Positions 11,739-23,519 of a DNA stretch of 64,000 nt are shown here, in pieces. The stretch comes from Copromyces sp. CBS 386.78 (Eukaryota > Ascomycota > Sordariomycetes > Sordariales > Sordariaceae). Below the pieces are notes generated by a model. The model searched no databases. It was not told the origin of the DNA and saw only the letters and a list, made by a program, of their open reading frames with translations. Every line of letters begins with the position of its first letter. Position 1 is the first letter of the stretch. The stretch lies in contig MU839105.1 in the NCBI GenBank assembly GCA_030685235.1, forward strand, positions 124,001 to 188,000, written 5' to 3'. Made by a program: the position numbers and the translations under genes.

Positions 11739-12718
11739 TCATTTCAAGGCCCGCAGGTCCAAGAATCGCGGGAGACATAGCACCGATCTCAATTGAACTT
11801 CAGCTTCCTCAGGTACAAGCTTGTAAACCCCTGCCTCCTGCCTCTCACGATCAAAAGGTCTCATCTCAAACTTCGGTTTCGCCCCATCTATGGATCTCCA
11901 CGAAGCCGCAATCTCATCAAAGTGCAAGTGCGTGCTGCAGAGTGCTCGCGTGCCTGAAAATCGTCCCCTTTTTACTGCGTAAGCTGGTATAATCATTATC
12001 AGTCCATCTAATCGGTCTATTTCAAGACGGAGAAAAGCTTATCGTGATTCCCTGCGAACATCGAAACATGTCGTGATCTGTATGATTTGACCTTTCCCGA
12101 AATGCGACGGAGATGTGATGCGATGCTCACTGCAGTCTCACTTCCCCCCGTCCTCGAACCCGTCCGCCGGAGTTTCGGTACCCAGTCACAGGTGAATGGA
12201 TCTGATTTGGGGACCTGGATGGAGTTTTTGATCTCACTTTTGCAAAGATCTTGTGTCAAGTGTTGATCTCCGAATGCTGTTGGTTGTTGTTGTTGTTGTT
12301 GTGTTTGGTGTCTCGAACTCCCAGCACAGTACATTTCCTGTATGTTGTCATAGCTGTGGAGAGAGAGTACCTCCACTGTTTGTAATGGGTGGGGTCCATG
12401 TACTTCTGCGTACTTGTAAATCTCATCACTGCAGCTATCTATGAGGTGCTTGAGAACACCAATGCATTCATCCGAAGTGCCCGATAGGAAAATAGTCAAT
12501 GCATGTCTAGCTCCTCCCCGAAGAAAAGTCTGTGAGATTCCGCGAGTCAATTTTGTAACACCATCGCACAAATCTAGCACAAAAGGCGTCTCACTTCGCG
12601 GGGGCTTCGGAACTGCTTTATATGGTGTTACTAGTGCAGCCACACACTCTTTGAAAGGGATGGCGCACGCCGCACGTAGACATTCGTATATCTCTACGTA
12701 AGCGTTCAGTACGACGTA
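11739..12718 (-). pseudogene. Unidentified coding-like block, gene fragment or unresolved multi-exon gene
   Basis: On the minus strand a frame runs open from about 12718 to a stop at 12017. The stretch with ECLRAACAIPFKECVAAL, ETPFVLDLCDGVTKLTRG and LSLHSYDNIQEMYCAG has balanced, protein-like composition and then degrades into a Gln run and a Ser/Arg-rich tail. A second frame (11996-11739) with ASWRSIDGAKPKFEMRPF and KLVPEEAEVQL also looks coding and may be a further exon. There is no ATG at the head; a good donor (GTAAGAGTATG, from 12780 leftwards) and a good acceptor with a CTGAAC branch site (ending near 12695) frame a possible intron, but the phases I tried do not join cleanly to an upstream exon. 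I do not recognise the family. Either a rare or damaged gene, or a fragment of one. Confidence 0.3.
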
Positions 12719-14524
12719 TCAAAACTCTCTACGATTGGTGATGATGGGGAAAAAGGGCAAATTGACATACTCTTACGGTTGCAGTTCAATCAAGAGTCCG
12801 TTGACTTGGCCGTGAATCCCGGAGTGCGCAAAGACGGACTTTTTACAAGGTTCCGTGGTACCGGCTTTACCAGGGATGACGCCTTCCAGGACGCCGGGAC
12901 GCCGGGGGCGCCAGGCGCAACGGACATCGTTCATGATAAAACGGACGGACTTGCCTATTCGGGGGGGTTGTTGTCGTCAGACTCACTTACAAAGCGTCTC
13001 AGCTTTTCCATCTATTTATTTTCCGTAATGTTCCAGATCGAGATGTTCACTTCGTCCTGGTTGTCAAAAGTCGTCTCTGTACGCGCTGAGGCGACTTGAT
13101 AGACGAGATAAAATGTTAAAAGGCGTTGATATACGTCAAAGGTGAACCTCAGCCACCGGATCGGCAACCAATGAGAGTCGCAAATCCGCATCCTTCCCTT
13201 CTCATTTTCTTGAATACGGGCAAATCGTCCAAGTTTTCATAAAACTGTCCCAGGCGCTCCAGCTTCAGGTGTTGATGATCAGCAAAGTAGTGTACGGCTA
13301 TGCACGGGGGTTGATGTATGTAGTGTATGGCCCGTCGCGCACGTCAGACATGTGTCAAGTCTCACTTGCTGTTATTCTTGGACACTCCTTTTCGGTAGGA
13401 TCTTCTCCTGAAATGAGGAAACGGCATGTTGTGCATCTCACGCAGTCTGTGCCGTCCTTTTGGAGGATTGCCATCTGCAGGGAAAAGCAAAATTTTGACA
13501 TCCTTTTCTCAAAGGAGCAACGAACGACCGTGCCGCACAAGATGCCTTTCTTTGGAGTGTAGTCCAATGTCTGTCCTATTCGGCATGAGGCAGTTTAGCA
13601 AACATCAAACAAAAAAGTTATAGGGCTACATTTTAGTCCTATTCCTCCAGCTGAGCAGCTGAGGGAACTCTCCGTCCCTTTGCTTCCCTTTTGGGACATA
13701 TATCCGAGCCAATTGCACAGATATCTGCTGCAGGTGTACCAGTAGCAGCCATTTGGTTCCTGAGTCACCCGTCGGTGGCTCAACCGGGCAGCCGGGGTAA
13801 GGTAAAATGTGTGTGCACCGGCATCATGTCACGCGGCTGACAAGACAAGGAACGCCGCGAATCCGCTACTAGTTCCAGGTACCTGTCACGGCAACCAACC
13901 AGTCACATTCCCCATTCCCACAAATCCGTGCTATCGGTAGCCAACCTGATGACCTCACTCAAGCCTCCCTTGAACCGTGCTGGCCGCGAATGCCATGTCG
14001 TACCTGCTTTCTGCATTGGCGGAGAGACTGGCCTGAAGTGTGCTACCTCGGCCTTGCACAGAGTTCCCAGTACAGTACAGAGACAGTTCGCCGCCTTTTC
14101 TCCTATTCAGAGACCTTTTGTACGTTCCCAAAAAGGGCGTATTGATGCGCAAGGATGGATGGTCAGAAACCGAGCCCGAGCCCGTATAAGAACTAACAAT
14201 GCCTCTCAGTCAGTAATCTTTCTCCCTCCGCAAAGAACTCGAACGATATTCGGCTCAGCCTCGACGCCTTATATCGCACTTTGAGCCAATCGCAACAGCC
14301 ACAGGCCGGCCCTGGAAGGGCTACTGGCCAATGGATGAATGTTCCCTCAACCGTTGCCGAGTACGGAAGTTCTTTCAAGATGTGTTCGTTTTTCTCTCCC
14401 TGTTGATCGTAAAATGCCTTTTTTTTTTTATTGCCTGAAACCGACTTGACACTCGGGGCGCAACCGGGGTTACTGTTGTAGGATTGCCTGCTGTGTGTGT
14501 GTGTGTGTGTGCGCATAACGTCTT
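12719..14524. other. Intergenic, no supported gene
   Basis: An ATG-headed frame near 12926 on the minus strand ends at a perfect GTAAGA donor and may belong to the unresolved block to its left. A 110-codon frame on the plus strand (about 13930-14284) shows no family character. A (GT)n repeat lies at 14491-14511, just past the COX16 stop. Confidence 0.45.
14491..14511. repeat. (TG)n microsatellite
   Basis: Roughly ten TG units in the 3' flank of the COX16 gene, directly visible. Confidence 0.9.
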
Positions 14525-14943
14525 TCAAAGCAGACCATCGGATTCTCCCTTCAGGCGTTCGACACGCTTCTGTTCCCAGTTGTCGAGGTCCTTCGCCGCC
14601 AGTCTCTGTACAAAGCTCGTGTGTCAGCAGAAGAGTTGTAATTAGCAAAAAGTACAGCCTTCCTTCAGTGTCCACTCACGTAGTACTCCTCGCGAATGTC
14701 CACCTTGCGCCTGTTCTGACCCAAGCCCAACTGCTCTTGTTGCGACACCTGTCGGACTTTCCGGTCGTACTTCTCGTAGCGGATAGCGGCGGCAGGGGTA
14801 AGGATGAAGGAGCCGGCGACAATGACCGACATGAAGGGAAGACCAAAAAGAAGGAAGGGGTGCTTCTTCATCATTGCGCGGTACTTGGCGGCGAAGGTGT
14901 TGGTGTTCGCCTTGGAGGGAAACTTCTTGCTCTGGAACGCCAT
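14525..14943 (-). CDS. cox16: Cytochrome c oxidase assembly protein COX16
   Basis: Two exons: 14943-14680 and 14605-14525, giving 114 aa. COX16 is an inner-membrane assembly factor for complex IV, acting in biogenesis of the Cox1/Cox2 modules. Exon 1 has a basic N-terminus, then KHPFLLFGLPFMSVIVAGSF, the single membrane segment (about 30-48), then RYEKYDRKVRQVSQQE and KVDIREEYY. The intron (74 nt) begins GTGAGT and ends TACAG. Exon 2 reads RLAAKDLDNWEQKRVERLKG and finishes GESDGLL, the typical COX16 ending with its DWEQKRV-like motif; a longer frame that reads through the same bases in another phase is a shadow. Length and topology match the fungal family. The neighbouring (-) gene is beta-galactosidase, starting 504 bp beyond, with no functional link evident. 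Confidence 0.94.
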
Positions 14944-15447
14944 TTTATCGAAGATGCCCTGCCCAGGTCCGTGATCAAAGGGTCAGAGTATTCGGTGTAG
15001 AATGTGGGTCGCGTAGAAGTGGCGGCTACGTCAAGGTTTGAGGTTGGCGGGAACGTGAGCGGTTGAACAAGCAGTAGTCGATGTTAGAGTTGAAGCATCG
15101 AAGCATTGACGGATCGACGGGATGGATGTGACGACGGGACCGGAGCATTGCAAAAGCTCAGGTGGGGGCCCGCATGCCAAGAAATGTGGTCATCGTGGAG
15201 GGTTAGGGTTACCCCATATAACCCTTAATATCGACGAACTTCACCAATGCTTGCAACAAACTTTCTGAAACCTTCTTTGGGGTCTTGTAGATTGCATATA
15301 TGCCAATCACAAGCAAGCTTCAATAAACACGATGCGTTGTTGTGAGACAGATAATCAATTCAACCTCTCAACAATAACAAGTATCAAACCCTCACCATAT
15401 TTAAATCGGATACCAAACAAACCGATAACCACCCTCAAACATACAGT
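14944..15447. other. Short intergenic between COX16 and beta-galactosidase
   Basis: COX16 promoter on the left and the beta-galactosidase 3' UTR on the right. No open frame of note. Confidence 0.5.
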
Positions 15448-18400
15448 TCAATAAGCCCCTTCCCTCCTCTCCCAATGTCCCCCATCCACAACCTCCACCT
15501 CCTCCCTCCCCGTCCTGACCGGCGTCCCGGCCTCCAACTTCAACCCCGGCACCTTCGCGCCCTTCTTCCCCGTAGCCCAAACCGCCACGCCCACCCAATT
15601 CTGTCCATTATAATTCAATATCCCCTCAGGAACAGGGAAAGCGGTCTGCGGTCCAATGTGGCTTACATACCGCCCATATTGGAATCCGTTGACGTAGAGC
15701 CAGGCTCTGTACTCTGTTCCTGACTCAAAAGAGGTGGAGTTGTCAAAGACGAAGTTCAGGGGGATGTCGAACTGAGAAGAGGGGAGGGAGAGGGGGAATG
15801 AGGTGGTGTAGAAGGCTACGCCTGGTTGGGAGAGGCGTGCGAATGGTGTGGAATTGGTTGAGAAAGCAGAGGAGAATACAGGAGGTGAGGGCAGGTGATA
15901 CCCTTGTCTCTCAACGTAGAGACCGCCTTCGTTTAGAGGACCGCGGGATTTATCGCGGTATTGTTCGCCGCCTAGGTTACCCGTGAGTGTCCAGGTGATG
16001 TCGGACTTGGGGACCGAAGTGTTGGTGGAGGTGAAGAGGGCGTAGTCCAATATGCCCCGCGGAAGCTTCATGGTGTCGTCGCCGACTGTCCAGTCCTCGT
16101 TCAGACCCATGTTGTCGACCAGCACGGTGAAAACGTAGTTCTTGCCTGCAACGAGCGGAGAGGGGAGGCTGTAAGTGTCGTTGTGCACCGAGGCCGCGCC
16201 GCTTCCGGGCCAGCTGCCTACGAAGGAGGAGTTGAGCCAGACCGAGGAGCCGAAGGCCTTGCCGCCGATAGTGGAGATGTAAAGCTTTGTTTCGGCACCG
16301 GTGGCGGTGAAGTGGCCGCGGAAGAGCAAGGCGCCCGTGTGGAAGCCGTAGTCGGAGGCGTAGAGGGAAACCGGGGTCTTGAGGGGCCCGACGTTGGTGT
16401 TGTTGGTGGATTTCAGGTTGGCAGAGGGCCAGGCTGAGTCGTCGTAGTCGGGTTGGATCTCGGGTAGGGAGTCGATGTAGGACCATTTGGCTTTGGAAAG
16501 GTCGGGGAGGGAAAGGGTGGGGACCTTGTGGTCGATCTTGACGATGTAGTTGCCTTCGGAGTCTACTCGATATTTGGTGGTCTCGCCGTTGATTTGCAGC
16601 TTGGAAACACCACGAGGCACGCCGATGAGTTCGAGCGTGGTTGTGGTGTTGAAATCGGCTTGAAGTGACAGAGAAGCGCCATTGATGGAAGCGGATCTGA
16701 TGAGATATCCACCATTAACAATCAGAGAGGAGGATGTATCAGCGATTTGGGGCGCCCAGTAATTGTATGCAGAGTTACGGTCTGGTCATCCGTTAGCGAT
16801 GGGACACTTCGAAAGATCATGATTTAAGTGAAACCAACCAAGAATGTAGATGTGCAGATTTCCTGCCTTGAGGATCCTCCTCTCTGAGTTCGTCTTCCAC
16901 TGCACGGCGGTGAACGATTTATTCGCATCCTTCTTGATCGTCTTCACCTGCACTGGCGGACCTGTCGACTTCCACTTGACTTCGTCGGCAATTGCCAGTT
17001 CATGGGTTTCACCTTCACCACCATACACGAACAATACCGTTCTATCGCTGAACTTTTGCCAAGTAAAGATCTCAGCCGTGGAGTAGACCAACTTGTGGTC
17101 GCCGACAGGATAATCGGTTACGTGAATTTTGCTGTCTCGCCTGCTTAGTGTAAGAGAACCACCAAGGATGGGAATGCTCAGGCTCCCAACTGAGGTTGGC
17201 AGCGAGAGTGTGTAAGGGGTTGACGCAAGTGTCTGGTAATCGGTGTGTCGAACAACGAAGAATGAGCCTCCTGTGGGGGTGTAGTGGACTAGGGCAGTTA
17301 CAGTAATATCCGTGTTGGGGCTGTAGACGCCGGTCTTGTTGCTAATGTCAGGTGTAGCTGTGAGGTATCCAGGTGAAACCTTGAGGAAGTTGGCTTCCAG
17401 TTTCAACTCTGAATACTTCTCGCGAGAAACGGTACGGTCCTCGGCTATGGCAGCAGCATAGTCGTAAGAGGTGTAGCCACCCGGATGTCCCAGGTTACCC
17501 CAGTTGGTGCCTCCGAAAATCTGCACGGGTTAGACATGTAGTTGTGAGACGGGTATTGGGGAGTAGCATACCATATAGAGGTTAAAGATGGTGACACCAG
17601 AAGCAAACATGTTTTTGTAGAAGACGCGGACTTGCTCATGGTTAATGAGTTGCCCGCACTGGTCAAAGCCATATCCGCCCCACGGGTCGAAACTGCCGCC
17701 CTGTACAGGATAATCAGTCTTGATGTTCTGGTTGTCGCTTTGGATTCGGTTGAGAGGTTTACCTGGAACTCGGGTACTGTGTACGGAGTAGAAGCACTGA
17801 AATTCAGGTGCTGTTCCCGGTACTGCGTTATCAAGTTGCCCAGAGGCCACGCAGTGGGATTCTTGCAGTCGAAACCCAGTGGATAGCCATCGTGCCCTAA
17901 GCACGTTGTAAGCTAAGCTTATTCTCGAAGTCTCGTCAAGATCCCACGTACCGTAAATATCAACTTCTCCTTTCCCTGAGCCGGGAAGATTGTGACCACC
18001 CTTCCATGAAGCATCGTTGCTCATCATAGGGAGCACGATACCGGCATCTCGTGCCTGGTCAATCACATATTGCATGTAATCGGGATCAGGGAATTTGATT
18101 CCTGCAGCTGCACCGGTATACTCGTTCTCGGGTTGGTAGAGGATGATGGGGCCGCCGTTGGTGATCTGGTATTTGGCAATGAGCTTGTCGATGTTGGCAA
18201 TATAGCTGTGGATTTTGTCAGTTCAGGTCATGTACGGAACGGGTTTGATTCTCGAAGCTCTCCACTCACTTATCGGTAGCAGTCAGGAATTCTGAGTCTG
18301 CGGTCCTTAGATGTCCCTTGGTTCTCTGGAGCCAGCCTGGGAAGCCACCACCGGACGCCTCGGCGTCTGTAGAGTTGTTAACAAGCTGCATTTGGAGGGT

Positions 18401-18797
18401 TTCGATGTGGAAGGAACTTGCTGATGTAAGGTCCAGGTCTTGCGATAAGGTAGATGCCCGCCTCTTGGGCCGCCTCAAAAAAGGTTGAATAGTCAAAGAT
18501 GCCTTCACCACGGAAAACTCCCGGTTCTCCTTCAAGTAATGCCCAGTCGAGATAGAAAGAGACAGTATTGAGACCGAGAGCCTTGACCTTCTGGAAGATG
18601 TCCAGCCATAGCGATGGAACAGGCAAACGGAAGGGGTGGACCTCGCCGCTAAAGATCATGAGCCGCTCGCCATTGATGAAGAGCGACGAGTTATCGAAGG
18701 TGACGATATCCTGAAGTAGTGTCTGAGTTTTCAAGGTCTCGGCGTGTCCTAGGCCTGCCGCTATGGACACGGCCGACAGAATGGAGAGCAATCTCAT
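15448..18797 (-). CDS. lacA: Secreted beta-galactosidase, GH35
   Basis: Seven exons: 18797-18422, 18366-18270, 18205-17952, 17896-17763, 17700-17572, 17520-16839 and 16781-15448, giving 1001 aa, close to fungal LacA proteins. It hydrolyses terminal beta-D-galactosides (lactose, galactan and galactoxyloglucan side chains) outside the cell. Seen: a signal peptide ([19 protein letters not shown]), the TIM-barrel with ARPGPYINAE and [14 protein letters not shown] holding the acid/base Glu186, and VPEFQGG holding the nucleophile Glu285, then [21 protein letters not shown], followed by the beta-sandwich and jelly-roll domains with many N-glycosylation sequons. Intron 1 (55 nt) has a GC donor (GCAAGT) and is needed to give PYINAE. 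It is divergent from L-arabinitol 4-dehydrogenase over 2.1 kb. The catalytic residues are assigned by family motif. Confidence 0.96.
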
Positions 18798-18923
18798 GAT
18801 GCAATCCTTTGCTGTGAAATCACAAGGTAAGGTTGTGAAAGCCTTGCACAGGGCACCGGTTCTTTGGGCAAGGTGGTGGTTGATTAGAAGAAGCTATTGA
18901 AGGGGAAACCCCAAGGACCCAGG

Positions 18924-18931
18924 TATAAATA
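18924..18931 (-). promoter_or_regulatory. TATA-like element upstream of lacA
   Basis: TATTTATA on the minus strand, about 127 bp upstream of the lacA ATG, inside a GGTATTTATACC palindrome. Position is right for a core promoter; the assignment is inference only. Confidence 0.35.
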
Positions 18932-20751
18932 CCCCTCTTTACTAACCGTACATTGCACCCTCCCAGTTGACAAGTCGTAGGATGCAGCCACATGGGATGG
19001 AGACGCAGGAACCAGGAATTACCTAGGAACTACCTTATATTTGTTGTAAGTTCAAACTCGGTCTATGGTGTTATACGTACCTCGGATGTTCTCCAACGGA
19101 CGGGTACCTGCTAAGAGCAACTCAACCATACCAGTTGGTGCAGTGGTTCCTTGTTGACCTCCATGATCCAGCCCCCTTCTGCGTTTCCCGGCGTCTGCTT
19201 TTGAGGGCATACCGCATACACTACCCCCAGGTCACCATCGTGACCAAGACGATCACCGGTCTCGTTATCGAGGATCCTGCCGCATTTCGTGTCCTGGTCT
19301 TCTAGTCTAGTCCCTTGGTTACGCCGTAGCCGAACGGCACCCATCCGCTGTGTTGTTGAGCATCCGACCCCGCGCCATGTTGTGCACATCGGATGGCGGC
19401 TCGGCTGTGGTGGATTTCATGGTTGAGCAGAGGCGGGAGAGGCGGGATGCACACGGTAGGCGCAGGAACGAGATAAGATCATTAACAGCGGCATTTCAAG
19501 TTCGCGTGTTGGAGTTTCCAGGTTGGACCGAACCAGATGGGACGGAAGCTGGGGCATGATTCGTGGGGTATTTGGCCGTGTATCGGTGCATCTCGAATTC
19601 GCAGCAGATGAAGTCATATGAGAAGACGTTGACCGGGAAGAAGAGGCGGCCAATGCTACTGGAAGAATTCAGGGTGGTCCTGGACGGAGAAGCCTATACC
19701 TTAACGACCCACTCTAGAGGGGCTTTCGGGGAAGACGGAACAAGCCGATGGCGGTTATGGCAGGAGCATGGGTCATGGGAGGCTCTTTCTTTTTTGATTC
19801 TCTTTTCTCAGCCAGGGGCACATGCACCTATCTTTATCTTCCATCAGCTAGGGCAAGACCGACGCACAAAGCTTGGGGCATCGCCCAGGGTATGGTATCA
19901 AAGGCGTTGTGCTGGTACATATGTTCGTAAACGCCGTGTCATAAGAGAAAGGAAAGGCATGACCGCGCATCTCAGTCTTTTTCCAGCCTGGATTTCATAA
20001 TTGGTGGTTTCTCATCAGCAGCCCTCGCCATCAAATAGGAGTCTTGATAAGGAGAAGGTGACGACGGATGATATCGAATTGAAGAAATGGTGGAGACTAC
20101 CCCACGGGGTTAAAAGTCCAACCCGAACGAATAGGCTCTTTCTCATTGGTGCGCATCCAGGCATGTAGGGTTTTGCTCGGTCTGCTCTTTCCCGAACGGT
20201 TCCCAACTTCAACTTGTCAATACCCCACATCGGCCCGCTCATGACATCGTAACTGAAGCTTCACATGGGTCGTTGCTGAAGTCCAATTCTCCAAGACTCT
20301 TGCGGAGCAGCGCATGTTCGTTCGAATTTTGAACACATGGACATGTGAATCGATATGTGAGCCCTGAGAAGTTGAATCACTGAAAACTCTCCAATTTCCA
20401 GAGGTAAAATGTTGCGGCAGTCTTGAAAGCGAGGCGAAGAAGTCCCGAAGCGCCTGTACTCAAAGTGGAGACTTCGCGGCAGACACAGTCAGGAACCTAA
20501 ACTCGATACGGGGTCCAAGTGGATGTCTCTCGACTCCATCGCAACACTGAAGAGCGAACATCATTTGGGCGTTTATAACCGTCACCAACCGCCACGGTTG
20601 TTTCGAAGCCTGGGCTGGGCTGGAACCACTCATTCACATGACCCTCGCCAGATAAACGAAGCCTCGAATCGGAGCTCATGTTAACGCGGGATGGAGGCAG
20701 GCCGGGAGAGCGGGCAGAAGGCGGGCAGCAGCTCCCTGTTCCTGATGTGCG

Positions 20752-20758
20752 TATAAAG
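20752..20758 (+). promoter_or_regulatory. TATA box of L-arabinitol 4-dehydrogenase gene
   Basis: TATAAAG lies 132-138 bp before the ATG and is followed by a pyrimidine-rich CACTCTCTTCTCTTCTC tract, the usual look of a fungal transcription start region. Confidence 0.55.
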
Positions 20759-20889
20759 AGGGAGTTGCGCCTCTCACCCCGCGCTACCCCACACTCTCTT
20801 CTCTTCTCTCGAGCTTCAGTTCAGTTGTGACACTGCTCGACACTCTACGGCAGTTCAGACACATTCCCCTCGGGCTTATTCTAATCACA

Positions 20890-22066
20890 ATGGCTTCCGC
20901 CGCTACCAAGGCCAACATTGGCGTTTTCACCAACCCTCAGCATGATCTCTGGATCAGCGAGGCTTCTCCCTCCCTCGAGAGCGTCCAGAAGGGCGAGGAG
21001 CTGAAGGAGGGCGAGGTCACTATTTACGTCAGGAGCACAGGCATTTGCGGGTAAATACCTAACAATCCCTTACCACTTGGTTATTTTTGGAGAAACGAGG
21101 ACGACAGCTGACAATTTTGTGTCTCTTCACCACAGGTCCGACGTCCACTTCTGGAAGCATGGTTGCATCGGCCCCATGATCGTCGAATGCGATCACGTCC
21201 TGGGCCACGAGTCCGCGGGCGAGGTCATTGCTGTCCACCCCAGCGTCAAGAACATTAAGGTCGGCGACAGGGTTGCCGTTGAGCCCCAAGTCATCTGCAA
21301 CGCCTGCGAGCCCTGCCTGACTGGCCGTTACAACGGATGCGAGCGCGTCGACTTCCTCTCTACACCCCCCGTGCCCGGCCTTCTCCGCCGTTACGTTAAC
21401 CACCCTGCCGTGTGGTGCCACAAGATCGGCAACATGTCTTACGAGAACGGTGCCATGCTCGAGCCTCTTTCCGTGGCGCTGGCCGGTCTTCAGAGAGCTG
21501 GTGTTCGTCTGGGCGACCCCGTCCTCATCTGCGGTGCCGGTCCCATCGGCCTGATCACCATGCTCTGCGCCAAGGCCGCTGGTGCCTGCCCTCTTGTCAT
21601 TACGGACATTGACCAAGGTCGTTTGAAGTTCGCCAAGGAGATCTGCCCCGAGGTCATCACCCACAAGGTCGAGCGCCTGTCGGCTGAAGAGTCGGCCAAG
21701 AAGATCGTGGAGAGCTTTGGCGGAATCGAGCCTGCGGTGGCTCTTGAGTGCACTGGTGTCGAGAGCAGTATCGCGGCTGCCATCTGGGCCGTCAAGTTCG
21801 GCGGCAAGGTGTTCGTCATCGGCGTGGGCAAGAACGAGATCCAGATTCCCTTCATGCGCGCCAGTGTGCGCGAGGTCGACCTGCAGTTCCAGTACCGCTA
21901 CTGCAACACTTGGCCCAGAGCCATCCGCCTGGTCAAGAATGGCCTCGTTGACCTCACCAGGCTGGTGACGCACCGTTTCCCGCTGGAGGATGCGCTCAAG
22001 GCGTTCGAGACAGCTTCGGATCCCAAGACGGGCGCCATCAAGGTGCAGATCCAGAGTCTGGAGTAA
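20890..22066 (+). CDS. lad-1: L-arabinitol 4-dehydrogenase
   Basis: Two exons: 20890-21050 and 21136-22066, giving 363 aa. The enzyme oxidises L-arabinitol to L-xylulose with NAD in the fungal L-arabinose pathway; family members also act on galactitol and xylitol. Zinc-dependent medium-chain dehydrogenase: catalytic zinc ligands Cys53 (GICGSDVHFW), His78 and Glu79 (LGHESAGE); structural zinc cysteines 108, 111, 114 and 122 ([15 protein letters not shown]); Rossmann GAGPIG (187-192) with an acidic Asp211 at the end of the second strand, as expected for NAD rather than NADP. The intron (85 nt) falls inside the Gly codon after Cys53. The whole reads like the characterised N. crassa enzyme, apart from a few apparent substitutions that I cannot verify from memory. 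The upstream in-frame stretch starting at GTG is leader, not protein. Neighbour lacA diverges from it. Confidence 0.96.
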
Positions 22067-22758
22067 GTGGTTGTGGTCGTGTATTATGTGTATAGAAAAG
22101 GGTTCATGGGTTTGGCGTTTAGCGTTCTTGTCGAATTGACTTTTTGGATTGCACCGCGTCATTGGTGACTTGAATTGGAGATGATTGTGAACGTGTTGAC
22201 CCTTCTGCAATGCAAGCCTTCGGTTGACAGGGGCACATTTGCGGATACTGCATTTCGCGTTATCGATAAGAGAAAGACGAGATGAATTCCACGGCATCCC
22301 TCAACGGATGAAGTCATGGCGCCTAGGGCTCCCTTGTTTGTGCACCACCTGCCCCTGGCGGACTTCTCGGTGGGATAACCCTTACCCTAACCCGACAAAC
22401 TGGGCGCCGTCTTGGCCTCACTGGCTTATACCGGAACTTGCCTTGGCAGATCTTCCGAGCTTCATCCAATTTTTCCCGACCCGCAATTCCCGCTCGCCCT
22501 TGGCTCTGTGTGCAGGTTTGCGCAATATCCCTCTACAACGAGCACGGAACCAAGCCGGTCACCACCCGACCACACTCCGTGCGCCTCGCTCTCTCCACTC
22601 CCCTGCACAGGCAAAGGCTTCACTTTCTCCTCCGACATCACCACATCCTTTCTCCGGCCCCTTCTTCCCCCGCATCCGCCAGCGACCCCGACCGCCCGGC
22701 CCCTTCTTCCACCGACCAATTCGCCAGTCCCGTCGTCTTCTCCATCCGATCCGCAAAC
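22067..22758. other. Intergenic between lad-1 and ATP synthase g
   Basis: Contains the lad-1 3' UTR and the promoter of the next gene, ending in a long C/T-rich leader. Several overlapping frames run through it in C-rich sequence; these are composition artefacts. Confidence 0.5.
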
Positions 22759-23519
22759 ATGTCATTCGCCCTTGTTTCCCGGCGCTCGGCCCTCACCTTC
22801 GGCCGCCGCGCGGTCCGCTTCGAGTCTACCACCTCCCAGAAGGCTGCCGAGGCTGCTAAGCAGGCTGGTGCTAAGGCTTCCGAGCTCTCGACCAAGGCTT
22901 CTGAGGGTCTCTCCCGCGTCAGCTCCGCCGCCGGCCCTGCTCTCGCCAAATACGCCAAGGGCCTCTCCAGCACCCTCGGCCGCGTCGGTGGCCGCACCGG
23001 CAAGCTTGTTGCCTTCGTTGAGCGTACGGCCTCCTCCCGCGTCCCCTCCCGCGTCACCCCGTCCGGGTGGCATTATCCAATGGTACTTCAATGGCTGACC
23101 TCCCTAACCCCCCTCAACAGGCCAGACCCCCTTCGTTATCTACTACAGCAAGGTCGCTGCTGAGCTTGGCCGCATTGTCTTCAAGGGGCAGAGCATGACT
23201 CCTCCGTATGTCTTCCCCCGATGCTCCTTGCCTTGGCTATGCTTGGGAACCTCTCGGTTATTGACATGCCTCTTCATCATATAGCTCCGTCTCTACCTTC
23301 CAGACCTACTTCCAGAACTTCGTGAAGTCCGTCCAGTCCGGCTCTTTCTTCTCCAAGGCCGGTGCTCCCCTCCAGAACGTCCGCAACATCTCCAGGACAC
23401 AGGTCGCCGCTGCTGGTGTTCTCCTTGCTGAGTGCCTCGGCTTCTTCACCGTTGGCGAGATGATCGGCCGCCTCAAGCTCATCGGCTACCACGGCGAGAC
23501 CCACGCTGCCGCCCACTAA
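22759..23519 (+). CDS. atp20: Mitochondrial ATP synthase subunit g
   Basis: Three exons: 22759-23023, 23121-23205 and 23285-23519, giving 194 aa. Subunit g is a small inner-membrane protein of the Fo sector that helps dimerise ATP synthase and shape cristae. Seen: a basic, Ser/Arg-rich presequence (MSFALVSRRSALTFGRRAVR), an Ala/Lys-rich helical region, TPFVIYYSKVAAELGRIVFKG across the first junction, TFQTYFQNFVKSV, and a C-terminal membrane helix with VAAAGVLLAECLGFFTVGEM. Intron 1 (97 nt) has the donor GTACGG and joins as VER-QTPFVI; reading through it gives a false longer protein. Intron 2 is 79 nt. The fungal family is about this long. The second ATP synthase gene of the window. Confidence 0.92.

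Larger units (their letters stand above)
18798..20889. other. Divergent promoter region, lacA and L-arabinitol 4-dehydrogenase
   Basis: A 2.1-kb region between two diverging carbon-catabolism genes. Each side has a TATA-type element. I looked for XlnR-type GGCTAA sites and saw none. Short open frames inside it have no coding character. Confidence 0.5.

Noticed and set aside
13928..14284. 118-codon plus-strand frame
   Set aside because: No recognisable family, no promoter or splice context; composition alone is not enough.
15190..15225. TTAGGGTTA-like motif suggesting a telomere relic
   Set aside because: Only one and a half units in ordinary single-copy DNA; also seen by chance near 1015.
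22412..23163. Long overlapping frames of about 230 codons over the ATP synthase g leader and first exon
   Set aside because: They come from C-rich leader DNA and read through a real intron; the gene model with three exons explains the region.
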